Positions 8,181-17,998 of a stretch of 64,000 nt of DNA are shown here, one piece after another. Numbering within the stretch: the stretch's first letter is position 1; each line of letters opens with the position of its first letter. Made by a program: the position numbers and the translations under genes. The notes under the pieces are model-generated. The model was not told the origin of the DNA, did not search any database, and saw only the letters and a program-made list of their open reading frames with translations. Origin of the DNA: Kluyvera ascorbata_C (GTDB taxonomy: Bacteria > Pseudomonadota > Gammaproteobacteria > Enterobacterales > Enterobacteriaceae); assembly GCF_044197065.1 (NCBI RefSeq), contig NZ_JBIQOI010000011.1, positions 1 through 64,000 of the forward strand, in the 5' to 3' direction.

Positions 8181-10379
8181 ATGATTAATAAGAAATATAC
8201 TCTCTGGGCGCTTAACCCCTTGCTGCTTGCCATGATGGCACCCGCCGTCGCCCAACAAAGCGATGACGAAAATATGGTGATATCCGCCAGCCGTAACAAC
8301 CGTACCGTAGCCGAGATGGCGCAAACCACCTGGGTTATCGAAAATGCTGAACTGGAACAACAAATCCAGGGCGGTAAAGAGCTGAAAGACGCGCTGGCCC
8401 AGCTGATTCCCGGCCTGGACGTCAGCAGCCAGAGCCGCACTAACTACGGCATGAACGTGCGCGGTCGCCCGCTGGTGGTGCTGATTGACGGCGTACGCCT
8501 CAACTCATCGCGCACCGACAGCCGCCAGCTCGACTCCATCGATCCGTTCAACATCGAACACATTGAAGTGATCTCCGGCGCGACCTCGCTGTACGGCGGC
8601 GGCAGTACCGGCGGGCTTATCAATATCGTGACCAAAAAGGGCCAGCCGGAAACCCAGGTGGAGTTTGAGGCGGGAATCAAAAGCGGCTTTAACAGCAGCA
8701 AAGATCACGACGAGCGTATTGCCAGCGCCGTCTCCGGCGGCAACGAGCATATCTCCGGGCGTATGTCGGTGGCCTATCAGAAGTTTGGCGGCTGGTATGA
8801 CGGCAACGGCGACGCTACCCTGCTGGACAACACCCAGACCGGGCTACAGTATTCCGACCGTCTGGATCTGATGGGCACCGGGACGCTGAATATTGATGAA
8901 AATCAGCAGCTACAGCTGGTCAGTCAATACTATAAAAGTCAGGGCGATGACGATTATGGCCTGAATCTGGGGAAAGATTTCTCGGCCCTCACCGGGGCCA
9001 CCAAACCTTACGTCAGCAGCGGATTGAACTCCGACCGTATTCCGGGCACCGAACGGCACCTGATGAGCCTTCAGTATTCCAACAGCAGTTTCCTCGGTCA
9101 GGAACTGGTCGGGCAGATTTACTACCGTGATGAGTCCCTCAAGTTCTATCCGTTCCCAACCGTCGACAAGGATATGAACTTAACCAGCTTCTCGTCATCT
9201 CAGCAGAAAACCAATCAGTACGGTGCCAAGCTCACCCTGAACAGTACGCCGCTGGATGGCTGGCAGCTCACCTATGGACTGGATGCCGATCATGAGCGCT
9301 TTACCTCAAACCAGATGTATTTCAATAAGGATCTGGCGAACGCTTCCGGCGGGATGAACAACCAGCAGATTTATACCACCGGGCGCTACCCTTCCTACGA
9401 CATCAGCAATCTGGCCGCCTTCCTGCAATCCAGCTATGACATCAACGAGATCTTTACCCTCAGCGGCGGCGTGCGCTACCAGTACACCGAAAACAAAGTT
9501 GATGATTTTGTCGGTTATGCCGAGCAACAAAAAATTGCCGACGGCAAGGCCACTTCCGCCGATGCGATCCCCGGTGGCTCCACCGACTATGACAACTTCC
9601 TGTTTAACGCCGGGTTACTGATGCACCTCACCGAGCGCCAGCAGACGTGGTTTAACTTCTCTCAGGGCGTGGAGCTCCCCGACCCTGGCAAATACTATGG
9701 TCGTGGAAAATATGGCCCGGCGGTCAACGGTCATCTGCCGCTCGTCAACAGCGTCAACGTCGATGACAGCAAGCTGGAGGGGATTAAGGTCAACTCCTAT
9801 GAACTTGGCTGGCGCTACACCGGCGACAACCTGCGTACCCAAATCGCGGCTTACTACTCGCTGTCTGATAAAAACGTGAAGGCGAATAAAGATCTGACCA
9901 TCAGCGTGGTGGACGACAAACGTCGCATTTACGGCGTAGAAGGCGCGGTGGACTACTTTATTCCGGACACCAACTGGAGCACCGGCGGTAACTTCAACGT
10001 GCTGAAAACCGAGTCGAAGGTAAACGGCAGTTGGGAAAAATATGATGTGAAGGTCGCGAGCCCGTCAAAAGCCACCGCTTATATCGGCTGGGCACCGGAC
10101 CCATGGAGCCTGCGCGTACAGAGCACGACGTCATTTAAGCTGCGTGATGAAGCGGGGAATGAGATTGACGGTTACACCACTATCGACCTGCTCGGCAGCT
10201 ACGCCCTTCCGGTGGGTAAGCTGAGCTTTAGCATCGAAAACCTGTTCGACCGTGACTACACCACCGTGTGGGGTCAGCGTGCGCCGATGTACTACAGCCC
10301 TAGCTATGGCCCGGCGTCGCTGTATGACTACAAAGGGCGCGGGCGGACGTTTGGGTTGAACTATTCGGTGCTGTTCTGA
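8181..10379 (+). CDS. iutA: TonB-dependent siderophore receptor, IutA-like
   Basis: A TonB-dependent outer-membrane receptor of about 732 residues, close in sequence and length to the aerobactin receptor IutA. The N-terminus has a signal peptide ending near AVAQQ and then a TonB box-like MVISAS. The plug domain (about residues 40-160) carries NVRGRPLVVLIDGVRLNS, and a 22-strand barrel ends in the aromatic GLNYSVLF, as outer-membrane proteins do. Three consecutive ATGs occur at 8175, 8178 and 8181. The third has the best distance from the AGGA ribosome site. No aerobactin synthesis genes (iucABCD) are nearby, so it must use imported aerobactin or another hydroxamate. The gene sits oddly inside the urea cluster, between urtA and urtB. 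Confidence 0.85.
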   Translation: MINKKYTLWALNPLLLAMMAPAVAQQSDDENMVISASRNNRTVAEMAQTTWVIENAELEQQIQGGKELKDALAQLIPGLDVSSQSRTNYGMNVRGRPLVVLIDGVRLNSSRTDSRQLDSIDPFNIEHIEVISGATSLYGGGSTGGLINIVTKKGQPETQVEFEAGIKSGFNSSKDHDERIASAVSGGNEHISGRMSVAYQKFGGWYDGNGDATLLDNTQTGLQYSDRLDLMGTGTLNIDENQQLQLVSQYYKSQGDDDYGLNLGKDFSALTGATKPYVSSGLNSDRIPGTERHLMSLQYSNSSFLGQELVGQIYYRDESLKFYPFPTVDKDMNLTSFSSSQQKTNQYGAKLTLNSTPLDGWQLTYGLDADHERFTSNQMYFNKDLANASGGMNNQQIYTTGRYPSYDISNLAAFLQSSYDINEIFTLSGGVRYQYTENKVDDFVGYAEQQKIADGKATSADAIPGGSTDYDNFLFNAGLLMHLTERQQTWFNFSQGVELPDPGKYYGRGKYGPAVNGHLPLVNSVNVDDSKLEGIKVNSYELGWRYTGDNLRTQIAAYYSLSDKNVKANKDLTISVVDDKRRIYGVEGAVDYFIPDTNWSTGGNFNVLKTESKVNGSWEKYDVKVASPSKATAYIGWAPDPWSLRVQSTTSFKLRDEAGNEIDGYTTIDLLGSYALPVGKLSFSIENLFDRDYTTVWGQRAPMYYSPSYGPASLYDYKGRGRTFGLNYSVLF

Positions 10380-10398
10380 TAGTTGTACCGTGCATTAA

Positions 10399-10510
10399 CC
10401 CTCACCCACCCCTCTCCCTTAAAAAGGGAGAGGGAGCAGATTGTGCCAGGACGCAAATAGTGCACCTAACTGTCCCCTCTCCCCCTTGGGGAGAGGGCTA
10501 GGGTGAGGGG
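10399..10510. repeat. Intergenic inverted repeat, ccctctccc type
   Basis: Two hairpins, ctctcccttaaaaagggagag and ctctcccccttggggagag, stand in a segment whose ends (ccctcaccc / gggtgaggg) also pair. It lies between the convergent iutA and urtA genes and may end transcription from both sides. A relative of the same element occurs at 19097-19266. Confidence 0.7.
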
Positions 10511-10537
10511 ACTCGCCCCCTCACCCACTACCAAACC

Positions 10538-11809
10538 TTACTTCCCACCCGTTTTCACCGGCGTATCCGGCTTCTTATCATTCCCCGGAATATAAGGGCT
10601 CCACGGCTGCGCCCGCACCGGCTTATCGGTATTCCACACCACGTTAAACTGACCGTTCTCTTCAATTTCACCAATCATCACCGGCTTATGCAGATGGTGA
10701 TTCGTCGCGTCCATAGTCAGGGTAAATCCGCTCGGCGCAGCAAAGGTCTGCCCGGCCATCGCCGCACGCACTTTATCCACGTCGGTCGTTCCCGCTTTCT
10801 CTACCGCCTGCGCCCACATATGAATGCCCACATAGGTCGCTTCCATCGGGTCGTTAGTGACCACGGTATCGGCGTTCGGCAGCTTGTGCGCTTTGGCATA
10901 AGCGCGGTAATCCGCGACAAACTTCTCGTTCACTGGGTTGCTCACCGACTCAAAGTAGTTCCACGCCGCCAGATGCCCCACCAGCGGTTTGGTATCAATA
11001 CCGCGCAGTTCCTCTTCGCCGACGGAGAACGCTACCACCGGCACATCGGTAGCTTTAATGCCCTGGTTCGCCAGCTCTTTGTAGAACGGCACGTTAGAGT
11101 CGCCGTTGATGGTGGAGATCACCGCCGTTTTACCGCCAGCGGAGAATTTTTTGATGTTTGCCACGATGGTCTGGTAGTCGCTGTAGCCAAACGGCGTGTA
11201 GACCTCTTCAATATCTTTATCCTGAACCCCTTTCGAGTGCAGGAAGGCGCGCAGGATCTTGTTGGTGGTGCGCGGGTAGACGTAGTCGGTGCCGAGCAGG
11301 AAGAAGCGCTTCGCGCTGCCGCCGTCTTCGCTCATCATATATTCCACCGCAGGAATCGCCTGTTGGTTAGGCGCCGCGCCGGTGTAGAAGACGTTTGGCG
11401 ACATCTCTTCACCTTCATACTGCACCGGGTAGAACAGCAGGCCGTTCAGCTCTTCAAACACCGGCAGCACGGATTTACGCGATACCGAGGTCCAGCAGCC
11501 AAACACCGCCGCCACTTTATCCTGGGTCAACAACTGGCGCGCTTTCTCGGCGAACAGCGGCCAGTTAGAGGCTGGGTCAACCACCACCGGCTCCAGCTTT
11601 TTGCCCAGCACGCCGCCCTTGGCGTTGATTTCATCGATGGTCATCAGCGCCACGTCCTTCAGCGGCGTTTCGGAAATCGCCATGGTGCCGGAGAGCGAAT
11701 GCATAATGCCGATTTTAATAGTGTCTGCTGCGTATGCCTGCAAAGAGAAGCCCATGCTCAAAAAGGTGGCCGACAGGGCAAATGCTTTCAGTAAAGAACG
11801 TCTTTTCAT
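10538..11809 (-). CDS. urtA: Urea ABC transporter substrate-binding protein UrtA
   Basis: A periplasmic urea/short-amide binding protein of 423 residues (Leu/Ile/Val-binding fold, normal length for UrtA). A signal peptide with a lysine-arginine start (MKRRSLLKAF) and cleavage after AYA is visible. The mature part starts DTIKIGIMHSLSGTMA, the family hallmark. The frame continues upstream to 11872, but the signal peptide fixes the start at 11809. It lies 65 bases downstream of gntR on the same strand and so belongs to the atzF-uca-gntR unit, not to urtBCDE, from which iutA separates it. It delivers urea to UrtBCDE. Confidence 0.92.
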   Translation of the reverse strand: MKRRSLLKAFALSATFLSMGFSLQAYAADTIKIGIMHSLSGTMAISETPLKDVALMTIDEINAKGGVLGKKLEPVVVDPASNWPLFAEKARQLLTQDKVAAVFGCWTSVSRKSVLPVFEELNGLLFYPVQYEGEEMSPNVFYTGAAPNQQAIPAVEYMMSEDGGSAKRFFLLGTDYVYPRTTNKILRAFLHSKGVQDKDIEEVYTPFGYSDYQTIVANIKKFSAGGKTAVISTINGDSNVPFYKELANQGIKATDVPVVAFSVGEEELRGIDTKPLVGHLAAWNYFESVSNPVNEKFVADYRAYAKAHKLPNADTVVTNDPMEATYVGIHMWAQAVEKAGTTDVDKVRAAMAGQTFAAPSGFTLTMDATNHHLHKPVMIGEIEENGQFNVVWNTDKPVRAQPWSPYIPGNDKKPDTPVKTGGK

Positions 11810-11874
11810 GACCAAAACCCCTAAACGATATTGAGTGATAAATGTTCCCCACCGGGATGGGGCGGATGCCACAA

Positions 11875-12573
11875 CTACGGTGAAACGGGTTGTAAACGGG
11901 CCTGCTGAAGCCGGTGTAGGGTTATTTTTCTGACCTCGGCCTTACTCTGTGAAATATGCGCAGTGAGGATCCGCTGCGCCTCTTCGGTTTGCTGCTGCAC
12001 AATGGCGCGAAGCACCTGGGCGTGTTCGCTATAGGTCGCGTCCACGCGGTCCTCGCGGGTAAAGTCGAGGTGGCGAATAATGCGCATTTTTTCCGTCAGC
12101 TCGACGTGTACGCGCGCCATCTCGCCGTTGCCGGTGGCGCTCACCAGTGCGGTGTGAAACGCCTCGTCATGCCGCGAGAGTTCCTTGCCCGGCGACATCT
12201 GCGGCGCGTCGCACCAGAAAGCGAGCAGCGGCGCGAGATGGGCGGCGCGCTCCTGCGACGGCATAGCGCACAGACGCTTCACCGCCTCCATCTCCAGGAC
12301 GATACGAAAGTCGTACAGCGCTTCGAAGTAGGTAAAGTCGAACGGTTTCACCTGCCAGCCGCTGCGCGAATAAACCTGCACATAGCCTTCATGCTCCAGC
12401 CAGAACAGCGCCTGACGCACCGGCGTGCGGCTGGCCGCCATGCGCTCGGAGATTTCGTTTTCACTAAAGTGCTCACCGGGCATCAGGCGGAAATCAAAAA
12501 TGTCGTTTTTCAGCGCCAGATAGATGCGCTCTGCCAGCCCCACCGTGCGTTTTTTGCCGTTCGCTTGCGTCAT
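11875..12573 (-). CDS. GntR family regulator, FCD (FadR) type
   Basis: A 232-residue GntR protein. The winged helix-turn-helix (about residues 10-75) contains SENEISERMAASRTPVRQAL. The C-terminal FCD ligand domain contains the metal-site histidines in RHDEAFH and the later EHAQVL. Its start is 11 bases after the urea carboxylase stop, so it is co-transcribed with atzF-uca. It is the natural candidate to bind the identical 34-bp palindromes before urtB and atzF. Many such proteins bind a small carboxylate, and here allophanate or a related nitrogen metabolite is a guess. Confidence 0.85.
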   Translation of the reverse strand: MTQANGKKRTVGLAERIYLALKNDIFDFRLMPGEHFSENEISERMAASRTPVRQALFWLEHEGYVQVYSRSGWQVKPFDFTYFEALYDFRIVLEMEAVKRLCAMPSQERAAHLAPLLAFWCDAPQMSPGKELSRHDEAFHTALVSATGNGEMARVHVELTEKMRIIRHLDFTREDRVDATYSEHAQVLRAIVQQQTEEAQRILTAHISQSKAEVRKITLHRLQQARLQPVSP

Positions 12574-12583
12574 ACGCGGCTCC

Positions 12584-15500
12584 CTATTCCAGCCACAGCA
12601 GCGCGTCGCCTGGGCTCACCGGGCGGCCCGGCTGGCAGCCGATGCGTTTAACGATGCCCGCCTGCGGAGCGTGAATGGCCAGCTCCATTTTCATCGCTTC
12701 CACGATGATGAGCGGCTGACCGGCTTCCACCGCCTCGCCCGGCGCGACCAGCACTTTCCAGATATTGCCGTTCATATCGGCAGCCACCGGCAGCGCGCCG
12801 TCGTCGATGGTCTCTTCCTGCATCGGCAGCAGGCTTTCAGCCTCGCTTTCCTGGTCGTCCAGATGCCAGCGCTCGACTTCAGCTTCAAATGCCGCAGACT
12901 GAAGCTGGCGGAAACGGGCGATATCAGCGGCGTTGTCATCAAGGAACTGCAGGTGCTCGGCAAAATCAAACACCGTCTCTTCGATACGTACCGCCGCACG
13001 GCCTTCGCGGAAATCGTCGCGCAGCACAGAGAGCTCCGCTTCGCTCACCGGGTAGAAACGCACCTGGTCGAAGAAGCGCAGCAGCCACGGCTCGCCATCG
13101 TTGAACTGCGCGTTTTTGAGGAACTTGTTCCAGATGGGCAGCGTACGCCCCACCAACTGATAGCCGCCCGGCGAGTCCATGCCGTAGATGCACATGTACA
13201 TGCCGCCAATGCCCACCGTACCTTCGGCGGTAAAGGTGCGCGCCGGGTTATATTTGGAACTCAGCAGACGGTGGCGCGGATCAACCGGCACCGCGCACGG
13301 CGCGCCGAGGTAGACGTCACCCAGGCCCAGAATCAGGTAGCTGGCATCAAACAGAGTCTCCATCACCGCTTCACGGCTCGGCAGGCCATTAATACGCTGG
13401 ATAAAATCGACGTTGTTCGGCAGCCACGGCGCAGAAGCGCGCACGGTATCGGCATAGCGGCTGACGGCGTCCAGCGTGGCGCTGTCTTCAAAGGCCATCG
13501 GCAGATGGACGATGCGCGACGGCACCTTCATGCGGGAGACGTCGCCAATGCGCGCCTCCTGCTCCAGCAGCAGCGACACCAGCGCGGGCTGGCTAATCTC
13601 GCGGCTGTCGTAGCGCACCTGTAGCGAACGCACGCCGGGAGAAAGCTCTTTAATGCCCGGATGCGCCCGTTCACGCAGCTGCTCCATCAGCACGTGAACG
13701 CGCAGGCGCAGCGCCAGATCCAGCACGTTCTCGCCGTACTCAATCAGGATGTAGTTATCGCCCGCCTGACGATAAACAATCGCCGGAGTGCTGAAGGTAG
13801 CGGGCAGCGACACCAGCCCGGCGGCGGAAACGCCGTCGCGGTCGGCAAGCGACGGCATGGCGAATTCACGCAGCGCGGTGGTTTGCAGGGTTTCAACGCT
13901 GCGGTCCTGGGCGTTTTCCCGCGCCACCGCATCTTCCACGCTAATCGGGTAGAAGCGAATACGGTCGCCCGGCTTCACCTGTCCCACTTTCCACAGCTCC
14001 GCTTTGGCGATGGTCACCGGGCAGACAAAACCGCCGAGGCTTGGGCCGTCGCGGGTGAGGATCACCGGGAAGTCGCCGGTAAAGTTAATCGCGCCAATGG
14101 CGTATTCGCAGTCATGGACGTTTGACGGATGCAGCCCCGCTTCGCCGCCGTTCGGCCGTGTCCAGCTTGGTTTTGGGCCGACTAAACGCACGCCAAGACG
14201 GTTGGAGTTGTAGTGCACCTGCCAGTCGCTGGCGAAGAATTCGTCGATAGACTCCTGGGTGAAGAAGTCCGGCGCGCCGTGCGGCCCGTAAAGCACGCCA
14301 ATACGCCAGACGTCGCCATATTCAGGAATTAATGCCGCGGACAGCGCTTTCGGTTCAGAAACCGGCGCGGGCGTGGTGCAGGCGGCAATGTCTGGGCGCG
14401 AGATAGACAGCAGATCCGCGACCTTCAGCGTACGCCCCGCGTGACCACCAAACTGACCCAGCGCAAAGGTAGAACGGCTGCCGAGATAGACCGGTACATC
14501 AATCCCGTTGCGCACCGCCAGATAGCCACGGCAGCCGCTCTGCGCGCGCCCAAGGCTCAGGGTTTGCCCCGCTTTCACCGTCACCGGCTGCCACATCGGC
14601 ACGTCTTCATCATCCAGCGTCGCCTGACAGTCGGCCCCGGTCAGGGCAATCAGCGCGTCGGCGTGGAACTGCAACACCGGCCCCTGAAGGGTGAACTCCA
14701 GCCCGGCCGCCGATTCATGGTTGCCGACAATACGGTTCGCCAGACGGAAGGCGAAATCATCCATCGGGCCAGACGGCGGCACGCCGATATCCCAGTAGCC
14801 CTGACGGCCCGGATAATCCTGCACGCTGCTCCAGGTACCGGGCTGCAATACTTCAATCATCGGTGACTGCGCCACCACGCTATCGAGCATCCGCGTCCAG
14901 GCGGTGCCGCTGACAAAGGCTTCGCTGGCGGTAATCTGCCGCAGGTAGTCGAGGTTGGTGGCAATGCCGTGCAGTCGCGTGGCGTCAAGTGCCGTCGCCA
15001 GTTTTGCCAGCGCAGCCGCGCGAGTTGGCGCATGGACGATCAGCTTGGCGATCATCGGGTCGTAAAACGCGGAGACCTCGCTGCCGGTAGTGACGCCGGT
15101 ATCGATGCGCACATCGTCCGGGAAGACCACTTCGCTCAGTACGCCGGGGCTCGGCTGGAAATTTTTCAGCGGGCTTTCGGCATAAATGCGCACTTCAATC
15201 GCCGCCCCCTGCGGTGCCTGTGCCAGACGCGCCCAGTCGATAGGTTCATCGGCCGCCACGCGCAGCATGCACTCCACCAGATCCAGCCCGGTCACGCATT
15301 CGGTTACCGGATGTTCAACCTGGAGACGAGTATTCACTTCGAGGAAATAAAACGCGTCCAGCGCGGCATCGTAGATAAACTCCACCGTCCCGGCGCTGCG
15401 GTAGTTCACCAGCGTACCGAGCTGTACCGCGGCGTCGAGAATGGCTTTGCGGGTGGTCGCCGGAAGATTTGGCGCAGGCGTCTCTTCCACCACCTTCTGG

Positions 15501-16201
15501 TTGCGGCGCTGGAGCGAACAGTCGCGCTCGCCGAGCGCCACCACGTTACCTTTGCCATCGCCAAAAATCTGCACTTCAATATGGCGTGCGCGATCCACGC
15601 AGCGCTCGACAAACACCCCGGCATCGCTGAAGAACTGCTCGCCCAGACGGCGCACGCTCTCCCATCCCTGCGCCAGCGCCTGCGCATCGGCGCAGCGCGT
15701 CAGGCCAATGCCGCCGCCGCCCGCCGTGCTTTTCAGCATCACCGGGTAGCCAATGTTTTGCGCCGCTGCCAGCGCGTCGTCGAGGGAATTGAGCAGCCCG
15801 GTCCCCGGCGTCATCGGTACGCCCGCTTCGGCGGCCAGTTCACGAGCGCGGTGCTTCAGACCAAATTCGCCAATCTGCTGCGCAGTGGGGCCGATAAATA
15901 CGATGCCCGCCTTGTCGCAGGCGTCGGCAAACGGCAGGCTTTCTGAGAGAAAACCGTAGCCGGGCCAGATGGCCTGTGCCCCGCTTTCCCGCGCGGCGGC
16001 AATAATTGCGTCAATCTTCAGGTAGCTATCGCTGGCCTTTTCGCCGCCCAGCGCCAGCGCGATATCGGCCTGCTTAACGTGTTCGGCGTTTTTATCAGCG
16101 TCGGAGTAGACCGCGACGCTGGTGATGCCCAGACGTTTCAAGGTTCGGATCGCGCGGCAGGCAATTTCACCCCGGTTGGCAATCAGCACGGTGTTAAACA
16201 T
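12584..16201 (-). CDS. uca: Urea carboxylase (biotin-dependent)
   Basis: A 1205-residue multidomain enzyme that carboxylates urea to allophanate with ATP and bicarbonate. The order is biotin carboxylase (about residues 1-450, with the glycine-rich loop STAGGGGIG), the two cyclophilin-like allophanate-hydrolase-subunit domains forming the carboxyltransferase (about 465-1060), and a C-terminal biotinyl domain with VEAMKME, biotin lysine at residue 1171. The ATG at 16201 has an AAGGAG site and overlaps the atzF end by eight bases. Some urea carboxylase homologues prefer guanidine. Here no urea-carboxylase-associated genes and no guanidine riboswitch are visible, and a urea transporter is encoded beside it, so urea is the more likely substrate. 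Confidence 0.9.
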   Translation of the reverse strand: MFNTVLIANRGEIACRAIRTLKRLGITSVAVYSDADKNAEHVKQADIALALGGEKASDSYLKIDAIIAAARESGAQAIWPGYGFLSESLPFADACDKAGIVFIGPTAQQIGEFGLKHRARELAAEAGVPMTPGTGLLNSLDDALAAAQNIGYPVMLKSTAGGGGIGLTRCADAQALAQGWESVRRLGEQFFSDAGVFVERCVDRARHIEVQIFGDGKGNVVALGERDCSLQRRNQKVVEETPAPNLPATTRKAILDAAVQLGTLVNYRSAGTVEFIYDAALDAFYFLEVNTRLQVEHPVTECVTGLDLVECMLRVAADEPIDWARLAQAPQGAAIEVRIYAESPLKNFQPSPGVLSEVVFPDDVRIDTGVTTGSEVSAFYDPMIAKLIVHAPTRAAALAKLATALDATRLHGIATNLDYLRQITASEAFVSGTAWTRMLDSVVAQSPMIEVLQPGTWSSVQDYPGRQGYWDIGVPPSGPMDDFAFRLANRIVGNHESAAGLEFTLQGPVLQFHADALIALTGADCQATLDDEDVPMWQPVTVKAGQTLSLGRAQSGCRGYLAVRNGIDVPVYLGSRSTFALGQFGGHAGRTLKVADLLSISRPDIAACTTPAPVSEPKALSAALIPEYGDVWRIGVLYGPHGAPDFFTQESIDEFFASDWQVHYNSNRLGVRLVGPKPSWTRPNGGEAGLHPSNVHDCEYAIGAINFTGDFPVILTRDGPSLGGFVCPVTIAKAELWKVGQVKPGDRIRFYPISVEDAVARENAQDRSVETLQTTALREFAMPSLADRDGVSAAGLVSLPATFSTPAIVYRQAGDNYILIEYGENVLDLALRLRVHVLMEQLRERAHPGIKELSPGVRSLQVRYDSREISQPALVSLLLEQEARIGDVSRMKVPSRIVHLPMAFEDSATLDAVSRYADTVRASAPWLPNNVDFIQRINGLPSREAVMETLFDASYLILGLGDVYLGAPCAVPVDPRHRLLSSKYNPARTFTAEGTVGIGGMYMCIYGMDSPGGYQLVGRTLPIWNKFLKNAQFNDGEPWLLRFFDQVRFYPVSEAELSVLRDDFREGRAAVRIEETVFDFAEHLQFLDDNAADIARFRQLQSAAFEAEVERWHLDDQESEAESLLPMQEETIDDGALPVAADMNGNIWKVLVAPGEAVEAGQPLIIVEAMKMELAIHAPQAGIVKRIGCQPGRPVSPGDALLWLE

Positions 16202-17996
16202 GGTGGCTCTCCTTACGGGCAACCCAGTGCCGCCAGCCTTTAAATTCGGTAATGTCCACGGCGTCGTTCAGCGCCGCCGGTTCGCAGATAAAGCCTTTCA
16301 CCCAGCGGCCATCGCAGAGCTCCAGTGAGCCAATGCCCAGCGGCGACGGAATTTCCGCCACGAACTCGCCAAAGCGCGCCAGCGGGATATCCCACAGTTC
16401 CACCTCAATCGCCGCGCCGGAGGCATCACGCGCCAGCCCCGGCTTTTGCGGCTGGGTATTCGCCAGCGCGTACAGGCGATAGGTCGCCGCCGTCTGCGTA
16501 GCTTCGACAAAGACCGCATGGCGGGTGGTGAGCTGGAAGTTGAGCGGCATACCGCGCAGGTGCGCGCCGACCACGGCAATGCGCACGTGGTGTGGCGATG
16601 GCGGCAACGCGGCGGCGTTTTGCGTTAACGGCAGCCCGGTCGCCCCCAGCGGCAGCGCAAGCTGCTGCTGCCAGCGTCGGCCAAAGTCCGCCAGCGCCCG
16701 GTCGTGCCACGCGGGGGCTATCAGGGTGATACCCGCCGGCAGGCCATCGGCGCGGAACGGCGCGGGCAGCGCCAGCGCACTGAGGTCGGCCAGATTGGTG
16801 AAGTTGGTGTAGGTGCCGAACTGGGAGTTGAAGCGGATAGGCTCCTGCGCCATCTCCTTTAAGGTGTGGATGGTCGGCGACGTTGGCACCACCAGCGCGT
16901 CGACCTCACTTAGCGCCTGCTGGATTTTTTGCGCCAGTTCGGCGCGCAGGTATTCGGCGTTGTAGGCATCGACCGCGCTGTAGTTGAGGCCCGCAGAGAC
17001 GATGGTGTAGACGGTCGGGTCCATCTGCTCAGGGTGTTTGAGCATGTCGCCCACCGCCGCGGTGCGCTCGGCCACCCACGGACCCTGATACAGTTGCTCG
17101 GCAAGCTCGGTAAACGCGGAAAAGTCGATAGGTTTCAGCGTGGCGCCGCTTTCACACAGCGCATCGATAGCCTGTTCCCAGGCCGCCTGCGCCTGAACGT
17201 CGCCAAAAAAGTTCAGCGTTTCCGGTACGGCAAAGGTCGGGTTCGCTGACAGCGCCGCAGGCGTGGTCGCCGGGTTAGCGCGCGAGTAAGCATCTTCGCT
17301 ATCAATGCCACCTGCCAGCGAAGCGATATAAAAAGCGTCATCCACCGTCAGGGCAAAGACCGACAGCGTGTCGTTGAGGCGGCACGCAGGCACCACGCCT
17401 TTGGCGGAGAGCCAGCCTTTGGTGGGCTTGAGTCCGACGATATTGTTAAACCCGGCGGGTACGCGCCCGGAACCGGCGGTATCGGTGCCAAAGGCGAACG
17501 GCACCAGGCCCCGCGCCACCACCGAGGCCGAGCCGGAGCTGGAGCCGCCGCTGACGTAGTCGGAATTAAAAGTATTGACCACCGCGCCGTAGGGCGAACG
17601 GGTGCCCACCAGCCCGGTCGCGAACTGGTCGAGGTTGGTTTTACCGATGACAATCGCCCCGGCGGCTTTCAGCCTGGCCACCGCCGTCGCATCCTGCTCG
17701 GCAATATATTCAAACGCCGGGCAGGCCGCGGTGGTCGGCCATCCGGCGACGTCCACGTTGTCTTTGACCGCAAAGGGAATACCGAATAATGGCAGGGCGT
17801 CGGGGTTATTCTGATAAAGGCCTATTAACGGCGCTAATTGTGCTGTCAGCTGCGCTTCGCTGGCGATCATCAGCCAGGCGTTATCTTCCGCCGGGAAGGT
17901 ATTAATATGTTCAAGTAAACGGGTAAGAACAGATTCGCTGTCCTGACCGATTTGCTGACGCCATGCGGCCAGCGTTTGTCCTGTCATTAATGCCAT
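16194..17996 (-). CDS. atzF: Allophanate hydrolase AtzF
   Basis: A 600-residue amidase-signature enzyme that converts allophanate to ammonia and carbon dioxide. The catalytic lysine lies in IGKTNLDQFATG, and the cis-serine/nucleophile serine region reads GGSSSGSASVVA. A C-terminal domain of about 150 residues, typical of AtzF, follows from about residue 450. The frame is open to 18032 because the duplicated operator happens to be coding in frame. The real ATG at 17996 follows AGGAATTC. It is first in the unit atzF-uca-gntR-urtA, behind a sigma-54 promoter. Confidence 0.92.
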   Translation of the reverse strand: MALMTGQTLAAWRQQIGQDSESVLTRLLEHINTFPAEDNAWLMIASEAQLTAQLAPLIGLYQNNPDALPLFGIPFAVKDNVDVAGWPTTAACPAFEYIAEQDATAVARLKAAGAIVIGKTNLDQFATGLVGTRSPYGAVVNTFNSDYVSGGSSSGSASVVARGLVPFAFGTDTAGSGRVPAGFNNIVGLKPTKGWLSAKGVVPACRLNDTLSVFALTVDDAFYIASLAGGIDSEDAYSRANPATTPAALSANPTFAVPETLNFFGDVQAQAAWEQAIDALCESGATLKPIDFSAFTELAEQLYQGPWVAERTAAVGDMLKHPEQMDPTVYTIVSAGLNYSAVDAYNAEYLRAELAQKIQQALSEVDALVVPTSPTIHTLKEMAQEPIRFNSQFGTYTNFTNLADLSALALPAPFRADGLPAGITLIAPAWHDRALADFGRRWQQQLALPLGATGLPLTQNAAALPPSPHHVRIAVVGAHLRGMPLNFQLTTRHAVFVEATQTAATYRLYALANTQPQKPGLARDASGAAIEVELWDIPLARFGEFVAEIPSPLGIGSLELCDGRWVKGFICEPAALNDAVDITEFKGWRHWVARKESHHV

Positions 17997-17998
17997 CG

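Noticed and set aside
10688..11794. 368-codon open frame on the plus strand
   Set aside because: Antisense to urtA, which has a clear signal peptide and family sequence.
12524..13624. 366-codon open frame on the plus strand
   Set aside because: It is antisense to the urea carboxylase gene, whose domains are unambiguous. High GC produces long antisense frames. The translation is rich in Arg/His/Gln and shows no family.
14969..15946. 325-codon open frame on the plus strand
   Set aside because: Antisense shadow of the biotin carboxylase domain of urea carboxylase, with the same composition artefact.
12584..16201. Reading the urea carboxylase as a guanidine carboxylase
   Set aside because: No urea-carboxylase-associated subunits and no guanidine riboswitch-like leader are visible, and the neighbours are a complete urea transporter and sigma-54 nitrogen promoters. 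It is not excluded biochemically.
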